A stretch of 64,000 nucleotides of DNA from positions 68,670,077-68,734,076 of the forward strand of contig CM060194.1 of assembly GCA_030549335.1 (NCBI GenBank), read 5' to 3'. This stretch comes from Pontederia crassipes (taxonomy: Eukaryota; Streptophyta; Magnoliopsida; Commelinales; Pontederiaceae). How positions within the stretch are numbered: position 1 is the stretch's first letter; each line of letters begins with the position of its first letter. The notes beneath the pieces are model-generated. The model had not been told where the DNA came from. It made no database searches and saw only the letters and a program-made list of their open reading frames with translations. The translations under genes were made by a program, and so were the position numbers. Below, one piece after another: positions 11,436 through 22,768 of this stretch.

Positions 11436-12325
11436 TTCTCCCTCACTCAAATCAGCGACGTCCTTGAGCTGCAACTTGGAATTCTTCAATCTTCTGCTTG
11501 AACTGTCACAAATCTTCGGCTGTCTCCCAACTTGTGTCGGTGTCCAGTCTTTTGCTCCATCGACGAAGATACTCCTTCTTCCGATTCTTTCTGCGGACGA
11601 TGAGTACTTCTTCAACTTGATCAGTGAACTACTGACGGATGGTCGGCAGGGCGCGGACTGAAACCCCACGTCCGGGATCTTCAAGGTCTTCGATGAAAGG
11701 CTTGAGCAGGTTGACATGGAAGACGGGGTGTTGTTGCATCTGGGGCGGGAGCTCCAACTTGTAGGCCACCTTACCTATTTTCTTCTGGATCTTGAACGGG
11801 TCCTCGTAACACCTAACGAGGCTCTTGTGCAGATTTTTCACACTTAGCCGAAGATGTTGGACCAGCTTCATCAAGACCAAGTCTTCGACTTCAAAGTTGA
11901 CATACCGTTGGGCGGTGTCCGCCCATTTCTTCATGCCGCTTCGATGCCTTGTGTAAACATGCTCTCGTCATGTCATTCTGCTCATGCCATTCTCTCGTCA
12001 TGCGGTGAGAGGTGCCACCATAAGAAGTGGTGATAGCCTGAGGCGTAAGAGGTTGCTGCTCCGTTATTATCTCGAAGGGACTCCGATTGGTCGATTCGCT
12101 TTGTTGTAGGTTATAGGAGAATTATACGATGTCGAGTAGCTTCGCCCAGTTCTTCTGATTGGCACTCACATAGTGCCGTGCTTCGTTGTAGGTTATAGGA
12201 GAATTGCACGATGTCGAGTAGCTTCGCCCAGTCCTTCTGATTGGTACTCACGTAGTGTCGCATGTAGATCTTCAAGATATAATTCCCCCTCTCAGTTTGG
12301 CCGTCGATTTAAAGATGAAGTGATG

Positions 12326-12840
12326 AAAGGGGGGGGGAGAGGCATCGCCTCTCCTGCGAGCTTCGACGAGAGCTCGAAGGAGGGCGACCCCCCTTCTACC
12401 TGCGTGTGACGCCGGTGCGCGCACGCAGGCAAAGAGGGGGAGGGGGAGTCGCCCCCCACGAGCTCCTCTGCTTGCATGCGTCGTCAACGCACGCACATTT
12501 GCAAAAGGGCGAGAGCTTGCAGAGGGCGCCCCTCCGCTCCGACAAGGGTCTCCGACGAGAAGGGTTGGTGCGTCGGAGAAGGAGGCTCGCCCCTCCGGGG
12601 ATGTGATAATTTTTAATATTTTTTATATTGCCACATCATTGCAATGTCTATGTGAAGAGAAGACGATGTATCAGCGCTATGCGAGCTCCATGATTAGGAG
12701 ACGGTTGATCGGAGAAAATGAGAGCACCAAGTGAAACGAGTTAAAAGATGAAAGACATTTATGTTACATAGTGAAGTTGGAGGACATTGTTAAGAAAACA
12801 TCAAAATTGAAATCTCGAAGGCATTTGGTATAATTTACTG
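12326..12840. repeat. right arm of the large inverted-repeat (foldback) structure
   Basis: The reverse complement of this stretch follows the left arm (5365 onward) block by block: ATACCAAATGCC, CATCTTTTAACTCGTTTCAC, GTCTTCTCTTCAC, GCAATGATGTG and GCACCAACCCTTCTC. It also carries the CpG-rich minisatellite units (near 12395 and 12470). The tip TAAATTATACCAAATG is shared with the small palindromic element at 2988-3611. Confidence 0.7.
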
Positions 12841-12986
12841 GTCTGAAACTTTTAATTAACTCCATACATTATTAAATGCATCTTGGTTATTATTATTATT
12901 ATTATAAGTAATAAAACACAACCATAGATCAATTTTTCTTCCATCGAACTATATAAGTAACGTATGTTGCAGAGTTAGCATATTAA

Positions 12987-14098
12987 TTAGGAACAGGGGG
13001 CGAAATTACAAGCAGTCTCGTTCCCGGCAGGACTTCCTCCATTGTTGGCCCTTCTGAATCGCAGGGCTGCGACGCGAGCGGCCTCCGGCGAACCGAGCAG
13101 AGCCTGGTTGAAGCGGCGGACGACCGCCAGCGTCGGGTAGGCGAATTGGATGGAGTGGTAGGAGTTGAGGAGCGCGGCGGTGGCTTCCCGCAGGAGCGCC
13201 CGGTAGGTGTCTCCCCTTCCCTGGAGCGCCTCCCACAGGTTCACGTCCGGCCCGTACCTCACGGCGGCCAGGGGGCCGAAGGCCACGGCCACCTCCGTTT
13301 CCGGCCTCACCACCTTCCAGTAGCACCGGTATCGTGGCATCATCCATTTACTGTACTCGCCGCCAACACATGAATAGAAAGAGAGGTTAAATGAAAACAA
13401 ACGAATTACGCAGAGATCGACCGGGGGCGTCTTCTGTGCTTACTCATAAGCACAAGCGGAAGGCTCCAAGAATGGAATCCGAGGAGCGGAAGGCAACGAA
13501 GGCGGAGGAGGACAAGGCTGGGGGAGGGGCATCGCCGGCGCCGGAACAGCTGGAGGCGGGCAGAAGCCTCCGGGTTCATCCGGCTGGCACAGGAGCGGCT
13601 GCACCGTGTACATGGCCATTCCGAACACGCGGAGCACCAGCGTCAGGGCCTGCGCCGGCCCGGCCGCCGCGCCGCACTGGGAAGGGCCACCAACCACCCG
13701 CGCGTAGCACCCGCTCAGGTCGGCGCTTCCCTCGAAATTCATCGTGTAGGTCCCCAACCAGTTCGTGTCCTCTTCCTGGTACACATCGGGCGCACCGCTG
13801 GAGCCCTCGCACGTCACCGCCACCTTCGCCCCTACATGGCATTGCATGCATTGTGAACTTCAAATGTAGTCATAGAGAGGAGATCCGATCGAGGATATGG
13901 AGAGAGTTCATCGGTGGAATATAGGTCACCTGAAAGAGGGTAGTCGAAGAAGCTGCGCTCGCCATCCTTGCACTGGTCGCAGAAGACGATTCCGGTCACC
14001 ATTGTGTCTGCACGAGTTGGTCCGGCGGAGAGGAGCAAGAGGGTTGCCAGGAGGTGTACTACTACGTCTGCGTTGTCAGTTCTTGTTCTGAAACCCAT
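12987..14098 (-). CDS. Ole e 1-like secreted protein with proline-rich linker
   Basis: Three coding exons: 14098-13930, 13831-13444 and 13350-12987, joined in phase to 306 residues plus stop. Donors are GTGACC and GTAAGC; acceptors are GTAG and ACAG. The protein has a hydrophobic signal peptide (VVVHLLATLLLLSAG), the family motif VTGIVFCDQC, an Ole e 1 domain in exons 1-2 (AKVAVTCEGSSG, then GTYTMNFEG), a proline-rich stretch (CPPPAVPAPAMPLPQPCPPP), and a C-terminal domain in exon 3 with NLWEALQGRGDTYRALLREA and LLNSYHSIQF. The whole arrangement is known from a family of plant cell-wall or secreted proteins of unknown biochemical role. The ATG at 14098 is preferred because the signal peptide starts there; an in-frame Met further upstream lies in the likely leader. 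Third codon positions are rich in G/C, as in many monocot genes. Confidence 0.85.
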
Positions 14099-14266
14099 GT
14101 CAAAGGTTTGTAGCGTGCCAAGCTGGAGCGGCGGGTGGGGAGGTTGTGGACGAAGTGAAGAATTGAACAGGAATGGAGGTGTTATAAGTGTCGGGAAGGG
14201 AGGTGGAAATCCTCCTGTGAAGGGAGGGGTATGATATAAAAAAGAGAACACACACACACGGTGAAG

Positions 14267-14277
14267 TATATATATAG
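14267..14277 (-). promoter_or_regulatory. possible TATA box of the Ole e 1-like gene
   Basis: The minus strand reads CTATATATATA about 170 bases before the chosen ATG, which leaves room for a leader of about 135 bases. There is no direct evidence of the transcription start. Confidence 0.4.
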
Positions 14278-15624
14278 ATTAAGATACATCTTAGAAATTA
14301 GAATAATAAAAGTGTTTGCTACGTGATATTTTATTATTATACAACTAAAACTACACCCGGCGGCGAGCATTTAATGGCTTCTTGGCATTTGAAACTTAAA
14401 AAAGCACCGTCCGCAATGTTGTTCCATATTGTCCAAAGACGAAAGATTGTGCCGTGTGTTTGAGCCCTGCGATTTAGGTCGACGGCAGGTGCGAAGCAAA
14501 CAACGCATGAAGGAATAAGAATCAACAAGGAACGACGTGCTTGATGGGGTCTCGTCTCACATTAAATTCCGTTCCAATTCTTTTTTTCCTGTTTATCCTT
14601 CTGACGGTGTATGCATTGAGATGATGGCAAAGGAAGCACTAAGTACAGGGCCAACAACAACGACAACGGGAACTTTATGTTCAACCTCCAAGCTGAATTT
14701 ATGGATTGCGCCCCGCCATTGATTTTGCCAAGGGACTGACAAAGTCAGGCTACGAATAATATGCATATATAAAGTATAATTAGCAGTTTAACTGACAAAT
14801 CAATCGAATAGCATAAAACAACAATCTTTTGAAAAGGAAAACCTCGTAATGTGATGCGTGTGTCAGCATTTATGCTGTTCATGTTCCGATCTGGAATTAA
14901 AGAACAGTTTCCACTTTTTAAACAGCAGTCAACTAACTGATATTCGAGTTAAGAAATGTGATCTCTTTCTAAACATCAAACAACCGATTCGGCCGACCTC
15001 CTGCAAATTACTCTCATCCTTAAAGATCAATCCACCGAATATCCGTTTATGGTTGGATGGTTGGGAAGTTGGCTGCGGGGCCAGCGGCACAGTTAAAGGC
15101 CTTCGCCTTGCAGCGGCACGTACAGTTAAATGTTATTCTTTCTAGACACAGGAACCGTTGAAATACTGCATGATAAAGAGGAGATCAAAGACCTTGGGAA
15201 ACTTTTATTCACAGAAGATATTTATCTTTTTCCTTTTTGTTCCCTCCAATTTATGTTGCATTCACGATTTTGCCCTGTACAATTAATTATAACATGATGA
15301 ACATTAAATGGTCAGGCTGCTCGGCAGGTTGTGTTTCTTATTTGCAAATTCACAAGTTGCAAGGGAAAGAACGCATGAGTGCCAAGTTCTCGTTAAACAG
15401 CACGCAAAGAAAAAGAACCGTAGACATATAGTTGACAATGGACTAAACTCCAAGTTGAGTGACGAGACAGCTAGTAGTGCAAGGCATCGTTGAAAGAAGA
15501 GTTCACAATAAGAGTACAAAAAGCATCTTAAACATCAATAGCTGACAAGAAGGGAAAGAAAAGGATTCTGTGAACACTTCAAATCCAGCAGGCAGCCAAG
15601 CAAACGACATTAAAAAGACCCAAG
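14278..15624. other. intergenic DNA upstream of the Ole e 1-like gene, nothing recognised
   Basis: Mixed-composition spacer between the Ole e 1-like promoter and the young Gypsy element. Short open frames occur on both strands but none shows family motifs or biased codon use. Confidence 0.6.
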
Positions 15625-16528
15625 TGTCACAGCCTAATTTCTCTCCTAGAAATTAGATGCAACCGGCCTTGAAGACTCCTCACCGAATCACTCAAGCAGC
15701 CTCCCTGTTCTCTCTGATTTTTCCTCTCAAAGAAGAACTCGCACCCACTCTTGAACTCACACTTAGTTTCTTATCTAAGTCAACACACTCACACACAATG
15801 CAAACACAAGAGAACTCGGCCAATGAGGGAAGAAGACATTCATTAACACTTGTCCCAGAATGTGGGAACCTTACATGTATTTATAGTGTCTTGGATCAGC
15901 CAACTGCTGTCCAGAATTTGAATTCAAACCATTCAATTCAAATTCAAATGTCAACCATAACTACCTAATACATAACTTCTAATCCAATGGCCAGGATCTT
16001 CCCATCACCTTGATTGAAGTTCCTGCCTTCAAGATTACTTCCCTCCATCATAGGACATGCCTTGGTGGACTCCGGCCACCAAGATTCCGGCGCGGCCACC
16101 TCCTGCCCGCCGGCCATGGCCGCCATGGCGGTTACAACCGCCACCTCTCCATTGCCTCCCTTCCAGAGATGTCTTCACGCATGCTCCTTCAAGTCCAATG
16201 ATCTCCTGCGACCTCTACATGCCTGATGATGTTCTAGGATGGTCTGGTTCGGCCCTGGGACGACATGCCCCAGAATGGCCCGGGCGCACCCGGCCATGTG
16301 CACCCGGCCATGTCATATGGCCTCACCAGGTTCCGGCCATCCTCTGAGTCCCATCTTCTGCACCAAGCTTCCTGGTTGATAAAGAAGTCCCGAGATGTGC
16401 TCTCCAGTCCCTGGGATGTCTCGGCTCATCCCATGGAGGCTCATGGCCGCCATGTGCACCCGGGCGCCCAGGGCGCGCCCGGCCATGCTCGGCCATGCCC
16501 AGAAGCCCTCCACTCATGGAGGGTGACA
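15625..16528 (-). repeat. 3' LTR of the young Gypsy element
   Basis: 904 bp, beginning TGTCACAGCC and ending GGGTGACA. I found no difference from the other LTR at 20980-21883. The part next to the internal region holds repeated CGGCCATG or CATGGCCG words. Confidence 0.95.
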
Positions 16529-19500
16529 TTCCTCCCCCGCTGAAGACGTTGCCGACCCCGGCAACTGCTGAGCTTCACCTGTAGTTGGGGAAGTAGACAT
16601 GTCGTTGACCGGCCTTCGAACTTCGGACGCACGCCCTGGTTCTTCCAAGTCAGCATGGTATGCCTTCAACATACTTACATGGAAAACAGGATGCAACTGG
16701 CGAAGATGAGCAGGAAGATCCACACGATAGGCCACCTTGCCTATCCTCTTCAAGATGGTGAAAGGGCCCTCATATCTCCTCATGAGGCCTTGGTGCAAGT
16801 TTCGGAGAGCCTTGAATTGCCGAGCTCTCAACTTCACCAATACTTGGTCACCAACCTGGAACTCCAGATGTCTCCTCTTCTTGTCTGCAAACTTCTTCAT
16901 TTTCCTTGCCGACTTCTCAAGAATGGCCCTGGACTCTTCCAAAGCCTCTTGCCAATGGTGTGCCACCTTGAAGGCTGCAGGACACCTTCCTGCATACCTT
17001 GCTGCCAAGGCTGTTGGGGTCACGGGCTGCCGACCAGTGACGAGTTCGAAGGCACTCCTTTGTGTAGCCTCGCTCCTCTGCATATTGAAAGAGAATTGAG
17101 CAACATCCAACAACTTTGCCCAATTCTTTTGGTTAGCATCCACAAAGTGTCGAAGGTAAATCTCTAGAAGATGATTTGCCCTCTCCGTTTGGCCGTCCGT
17201 TTGAGGATGGAAGGCCGTTGAGAAACGGAGTTCAGTCCCAAGGAGTTTGAACAACTCCCTCCAGAATGTACCTGTAAAGCGAGGATCCCTGTCACTCACA
17301 ATTACCTCAGGTATGCCCCAAAACTTCACCACGTTGTTGACGAAAAGTTTGGCCACCTCCTCGGCCGAACAATGCTTAGGGGCTGGGATGAACGTGCCGT
17401 ACTTGGAGAACTTGTCGATTACCACCATAATCGACCCATAGCCTCCTGATCTTGGTAGAGCACTGATGAAGTCCATGGTTACGACCTGCCATGGCTGTTC
17501 GGGCACCGGCAAAGGTTCCAAGAGACCCGCTGGTTTGAGTTGCTCCACCTTGTCCTGCTGACACTTGAGGCAAGTCCTCACGTATGCCTCTATGTCTTCC
17601 TGCATTTGTGGCCAATAGTAGCCATCTTCCACCAATGCCAATGTTCTGGCCATACCTGGATGTCCAGCCCATAAGGAGTCATGGCAGTCCTTGAGAATGC
17701 GACGTCGAAGGCCCTCCCAACGGGGCACGTACAGCCGGCGCCCTGTTGTGAAAAGCAGGCCCCCTCCTTCCAAAATCTTCGAGTCTTGCCCTCGTTCACC
17801 AAACGAAGAATCTCCACAGCCTTGGAGTCATGACTCAAGCCTACTCGCACTTGATCTTGGAAGTCGCCCTTCACACTGCACATGGCCGCAAGTTGCACTT
17901 TCCTGCTGAGGGCGTCCGCCACCACGTTGGTGCGCCCCACCTTGTACTCAAGTTGATAGTCGAACTCGGCCAGAAAGTCTTGCCAACGTACCTGCTTTGG
18001 GGACAACTTCTTTTGATTCTGAAAATAAGAAGTGGCCACATTGTCAGTTTTTACAACAAAAGTACTTCCAAGAAGATAATGTCTCCAAGTGCGCAAACAA
18101 TGCACTATGGCCGACATTTCCTTGTCATGCACAGGATACTTGCGCTCCGCCTCGCTGAACTTCCTGCTTTCAAAAGCCACGGGGTGGCCCTCTTGCATAA
18201 GGACTCCTCCTAGTGCAAAATCTGAAGCATCGGTGTGTACCTCAAAGGTTCGGCCATAGTCGGGCAGCCTCAAACATGGCCCCTGGACTATAGCACCCTT
18301 GAGATCTTCAAAGGCCTCTTGACATGTGTCTGCCCACAGCCAAGACCTATCCTTCTTTAAGAGATCAGTGAGAGGTGCTGCCCTCCTGGAGTACCCCTCC
18401 ACAAATCTCCTATAATAGTTGGTCAGCCCTAAGAATGACCTCAACTCTGGAACACTCGAAGGGGGCTGCCACTCCTCAATAGCACGAACCTTCTCCTTGT
18501 CCATGCTTATGACTCCAGCTTTGATGTGATGACCCAAGAACATTACTTCAGGTTGAGCAAAGGAGCACTTCTCGGCCTTCACGAAAAGTTCATTCTCCCT
18601 CAACAACTTGAACACCTCTTCCAAGTGCTTGACATGGTCTGCAAGAGATTCTGAATACACAACAATGTCATCCAAATATACAACCACACACTTATCCAAC
18701 AAGTGGTGGAAGATCCTGTTCATCAAAGTACAAAAGGTGGCAGGTGCATTAGTAAGCCCAAAGGGCATAACAAGAAACTCATATGCACCATAGCGAGTAA
18801 CACAAGTTGTTTTCTCTTCATCACCCTCGGCAATCCTCACTTGCCAATACCCTGACCTTAGGTCCAATTTGGAGAAGATTCTTGCCTTCCCTAACCTGTC
18901 AAACAAATCCTCAATCAAAGGAATAGGATACTTGTTCCTCACCGTTAATTTGTTCAAAGCTCTATAGTCGATACACATTCGCAATGTGCCATCATGCTTC
19001 TTTTGGAACAAAACAGGAGCCCCATAAGGTGCCTTTGATGGCCTTATGAATCCTGCCTTCAAAAGTTCCTCCAATTGCCTCCTAAGTTCTGCCAACTCAG
19101 GAGGAGCCATTCGATATGGCCCCATGGCGGGCGGCCGCGCCCCGGGCACCAAGTCGATGGAGTGGTCGACGTCTCTTCGAGGGGGCAGCTTCTTGGGCAA
19201 CTCCTGGGGCATGATGTCCTTGAATAAGGCCAGGAGTTTCTGCACTTCCTCTGGGACAGGAGCATCCCCTTGAACTTCATGAAGTTTGAGGGCAGCCAAG
19301 TAAGTCTTCTCCTTGTGCCGGACACCCCTGCACACTTGCATGGTGGACAGCAGCTTCGACTTCACATTGGCCCTCTTCAAAGGGACCAAGTGTGTCCCCT
19401 CCTGGGACACAAGATGTAACCCCTCCTGGGTCACTCGAACTTCGGAGAACTGGTCCAGGAATTCCATGCCAAGGACCATGCGGTGGTCGTCCATGGCCAC

Positions 19501-20979
19501 CACTGTTAGGGTCATGGCGCCTTCCCAACTGCCCACTCGCACCTGTACATCTTTGGCCATGCCATGTATAGGTTGTGAGGCTGCATTGACTGTCTTGATC
19601 AGCCCTGGTTCATGCCTGAAGTCGATGCCCAGCTGCTGTGCCTCCTCCAAGGCCATGAAGTTGTGGGTGGCCCCGGTATCGACCAAAGCCATGGCCGCCT
19701 GCCCTTGCATCCAAACTTCGGTGAACATGAGGCCCCTGGTGGCCTCTTTCTTCTTCTTCAGCGGGATGGATGCAGAGGTTGAAGTGAGGGCCATGATGGC
19801 CCCCATGTGTGCGGCGCCCTCCTCATCCTCGGACGCGCCCTGCATAGTGGCCAGGGCGCCCTTCTTTGGGCAATCTCGGGCATAGTGTGGCCCTCCACAC
19901 GTAAAGCATTTCACTGACTTCCTGGATGTACCTTCCTTGCTGACCTTGCTCTCCTTCTTCTCCTTCTTTCCCTTCTTGTCGACCTTCTTTGTGTGAGACT
20001 GCACCTTCTCCGAGAGTGTAACCTTATCCTTGGCCGCACCCTGGTCGCGCCCCACACTGAATTCAGTGAGAGCCTCGGCCACTGCCAAGGCCTCCTTGAT
20101 GGTGATCACCTTCTGCCGCTTGACCTCTTGTGCCGCCCAAGGTTTCAGGCCTCTAAGGAAGAAGAATATCCACGTCGCTTCGTCCATAGTACCTGTCATT
20201 TCAAGCATTAGAGGCTGGAATCGTTCGATGTAGTCCTTCACCGAACCCGTTTGTCTCAAGTTCGTCAACTTGGTCATGGCTATCTCCTGGGCATTTCCAG
20301 GATAGAATTGCTTCTTCAATTCTTTGGTGAAGGTGCTCCAAGAGTCGATGACGATCTTCTCTTTCGCAATCTCCTCTTCCATCCTTCTCCACCACAATAG
20401 TGCGCCCTCCGCTAGGTACCGCACCGCCAAGTCGATTTGATCTTTTTCCACTGAAATTTTACTAGTCTTGAACCCCTTCTCAAGACTCCAAAGAAAGTCG
20501 TCGATGATGGTGGCATCCCTTGCACCTTCATACTTCTTTGGCTCCGGACCCGTGAACTTCGGTATGGCTGTCCTCCCTCGACAACCAGTGGCGTCCAGAA
20601 GATGCCCCTTCATCATCATGATGTCCATTTCAATGGACTTCAATCTGATCTCCAGGGTTTCTTCAAGTGTCTTCATTCTGGCCGCACCCAATTCACCTCG
20701 TGTCCTTGTCTCATCTAAGGCCAAGGCCTGCTGGGTCATACCTTGTTCAAGGGCTCGGACTGCCATGTCCATGCCTTGAACGGTATGATCCAAGAGGTCT
20801 AAGTGCCTTTCGAGATGAGGGAGAGGATCAGTGGAGAGTGAACGAGTCTTCTTACCTCCCTGGTTCGTAGGTCCAACACCAGTAACCTGTGAATCTGCAC
20901 GGCCCCTGGTCATAGGGCCTTGCTGATTGCCATCTTCACTCATGTTGCAAAGGTTGAAGAGGGGCTCTGATACCACAAT

Positions 20980-21883
20980 TGTCACAGCCTAATTTCTCTC
21001 CTAGAAATTAGATGCAACCGGCCTTGAAGACTCCTCACCGAATCACTCAAGCAGCCTCCCTGTTCTCTCTGATTTTTCCTCTCAAAGAAGAACTCGCACC
21101 CACTCTTGAACTCACACTTAGTTTCTTATCTAAGTCAACACACTCACACACAATGCAAACACAAGAGAACTCGGCCAATGAGGGAAGAAGACATTCATTA
21201 ACACTTGTCCCAGAATGTGGGAACCTTACATGTATTTATAGTGTCTTGGATCAGCCAACTGCTGTCCAGAATTTGAATTCAAACCATTCAATTCAAATTC
21301 AAATGTCAACCATAACTACCTAATACATAACTTCTAATCCAATGGCCAGGATCTTCCCATCACCTTGATTGAAGTTCCTGCCTTCAAGATTACTTCCCTC
21401 CATCATAGGACATGCCTTGGTGGACTCCGGCCACCAAGATTCCGGCGCGGCCACCTCCTGCCCGCCGGCCATGGCCGCCATGGCGGTTACAACCGCCACC
21501 TCTCCATTGCCTCCCTTCCAGAGATGTCTTCACGCATGCTCCTTCAAGTCCAATGATCTCCTGCGACCTCTACATGCCTGATGATGTTCTAGGATGGTCT
21601 GGTTCGGCCCTGGGACGACATGCCCCAGAATGGCCCGGGCGCACCCGGCCATGTGCACCCGGCCATGTCATATGGCCTCACCAGGTTCCGGCCATCCTCT
21701 GAGTCCCATCTTCTGCACCAAGCTTCCTGGTTGATAAAGAAGTCCCGAGATGTGCTCTCCAGTCCCTGGGATGTCTCGGCTCATCCCATGGAGGCTCATG
21801 GCCGCCATGTGCACCCGGGCGCCCAGGGCGCGCCCGGCCATGCTCGGCCATGCCCAGAAGCCCTCCACTCATGGAGGGTGACA
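20980..21883 (-). repeat. 5' LTR of the young Gypsy element
   Basis: 904 bp, same ends and apparently the same sequence as 15625-16528. The tRNA-Met primer site lies just to its left at about 20964-20975. Target repeat CAAG follows at 21884. Confidence 0.95.
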
Positions 21884-22768
21884 CAAGGGCGCACCAGACC
21901 ACGTCGATCTCACGGTCGCTTTCAAAGATTAGTTTATTGATTCATTGGTTCTTATGTTCACGTCGCGCAGAATGCCAAGTCAGCATATCATGGTTCACCA
22001 CAAATACCGTACTCACGGTCGTCACGTTACATCGCATTCTATATGGTCATTATATGTAGGCAGCACGCAATAAAAGTAGTAGTTAGTGATCAAGCAATTC
22101 GAACAATGTTCATAACATAGATTTGTCAAATCTAACCAATTTTGATTAGATCGATTTGAATTTAATTCATATGAAGTCCAAACTAACTCGAGCCTCATTG
22201 ATCCGAATCAGGTCATCGAGTTATCCAATTATGGATATGCAAGGCATGAACGATATCAAGTATGCAGAAAACTTAAATAATCCGGAGGAAAAGAGACAAA
22301 TTGTGTTGTTTGCATTGCAATGACAAAAAAGAGCAAAGCAATTTCCATAGGAAAATTGATGACCAGAAAATCTGAGAAGATTTCCGCACAGGACTTTAGT
22401 TTTAAAGGGACACTCTCATTGTCCCCCAAGTCACAATATTGTTACACAAATACAATTAAAATGAATGGTAATAGAAACATCTTCAAAGTTTAACAAAAAG
22501 CAACGCTCCAAGCACCCTAGAAAGCAACTAAAAACTAATCTTCTAAAATAACTCAAAAACTTCAATGTGATAAAGAAAGGCAAATGCAGAAAGCAAATGC
22601 CCTATGGTCACTTTCCAATACTCCATCACATGCCTAGCAAAACTGCTTCTAAACTACAAAAGGTGCCATGGATTTTACTCAATGTTGATATGCTCACCAT
22701 AAACAATTTGAACCGGAATTTTAATGGAGTGGGAATATTTAACCCATGACCCATATGGGTTGTGACTT
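21884..22768. other. 3' flank of eIF4B, nothing recognised
   Basis: AT-rich spacer between the young Gypsy element and the eIF4B stop codon. It probably includes the eIF4B 3' untranslated region; no distinct polyadenylation signal could be chosen. Confidence 0.5.

Larger units (their letters stand above)
6150..12325 (-). mobile_element. old Ty3/Gypsy chromovirus block, two LTRs plus part of a second internal region
   Basis: A fossil element in minus orientation. From right to left there is a partial internal region (11436-12325, integrase end with a chromodomain-like segment near 11.55 kb), an LTR (10965-11435), a primer site complementary to initiator tRNA-Met just beside it (GGTATCAGAGC on the minus strand, near 10951-10962), gag (about 10900-10100), protease, reverse transcriptase (about 9800-8200), RNase H, integrase (about 7660-6800), and a second LTR (6150-6695) preceded by a purine tract. 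The order LTR-internal-LTR-internal suggests recombination between copies. It is broken with many breaks, and its LTRs differ visibly in sequence and length, so it is old. A LINE piece is inserted at about 8338-9125. The block occupies the centre of the 5365-12840 inverted structure. Confidence 0.85.
15625..21883 (-). mobile_element. young Ty3/Gypsy retrotransposon with identical-looking LTRs
   Basis: A 6259-bp element in minus orientation with 904-bp LTRs at both ends, flanked by CAAG on each side (15621-15624 and 21884-21887). On the element's strand, the right LTR is followed by a primer site TGGTATCAGAGC (tRNA-iMet). Then come gag starting [10 protein letters not shown] near 20943 with a zinc knuckle [13 protein letters not shown] near 19890, protease [10 protein letters not shown] near 19670, reverse transcriptase with YLDDIVVYS near 18665, RNase H with [10 protein letters not shown] near 18230, and integrase with an HHCC zinc region, a DDE core (TMDFISALP, then IVSDRDPRF) and HPVFHVSMLK near its end. 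A purine tract GCGGGGGAGGAA precedes the left LTR. It looks nearly whole, with about one break in the coding region. The clade resembles chromoviruses, but I saw no chromodomain after the integrase. Confidence 0.95.

Noticed and set aside
14099-14257. Upstream Met extending the Ole e 1-like protein by 53 residues
   Set aside because: It would place the signal peptide inside the protein; the sequence is leader-like and pyrimidine-rich.
19313-19885. 190-codon open frame on the plus strand
   Set aside because: Antisense of the Gypsy gag-protease region; codon pattern reflects the coding strand.
20961-20980. tRNA-like TGGTATCAGAGC sequence
   Set aside because: It is a retrotransposon primer-binding site next to an LTR, not a tRNA gene.
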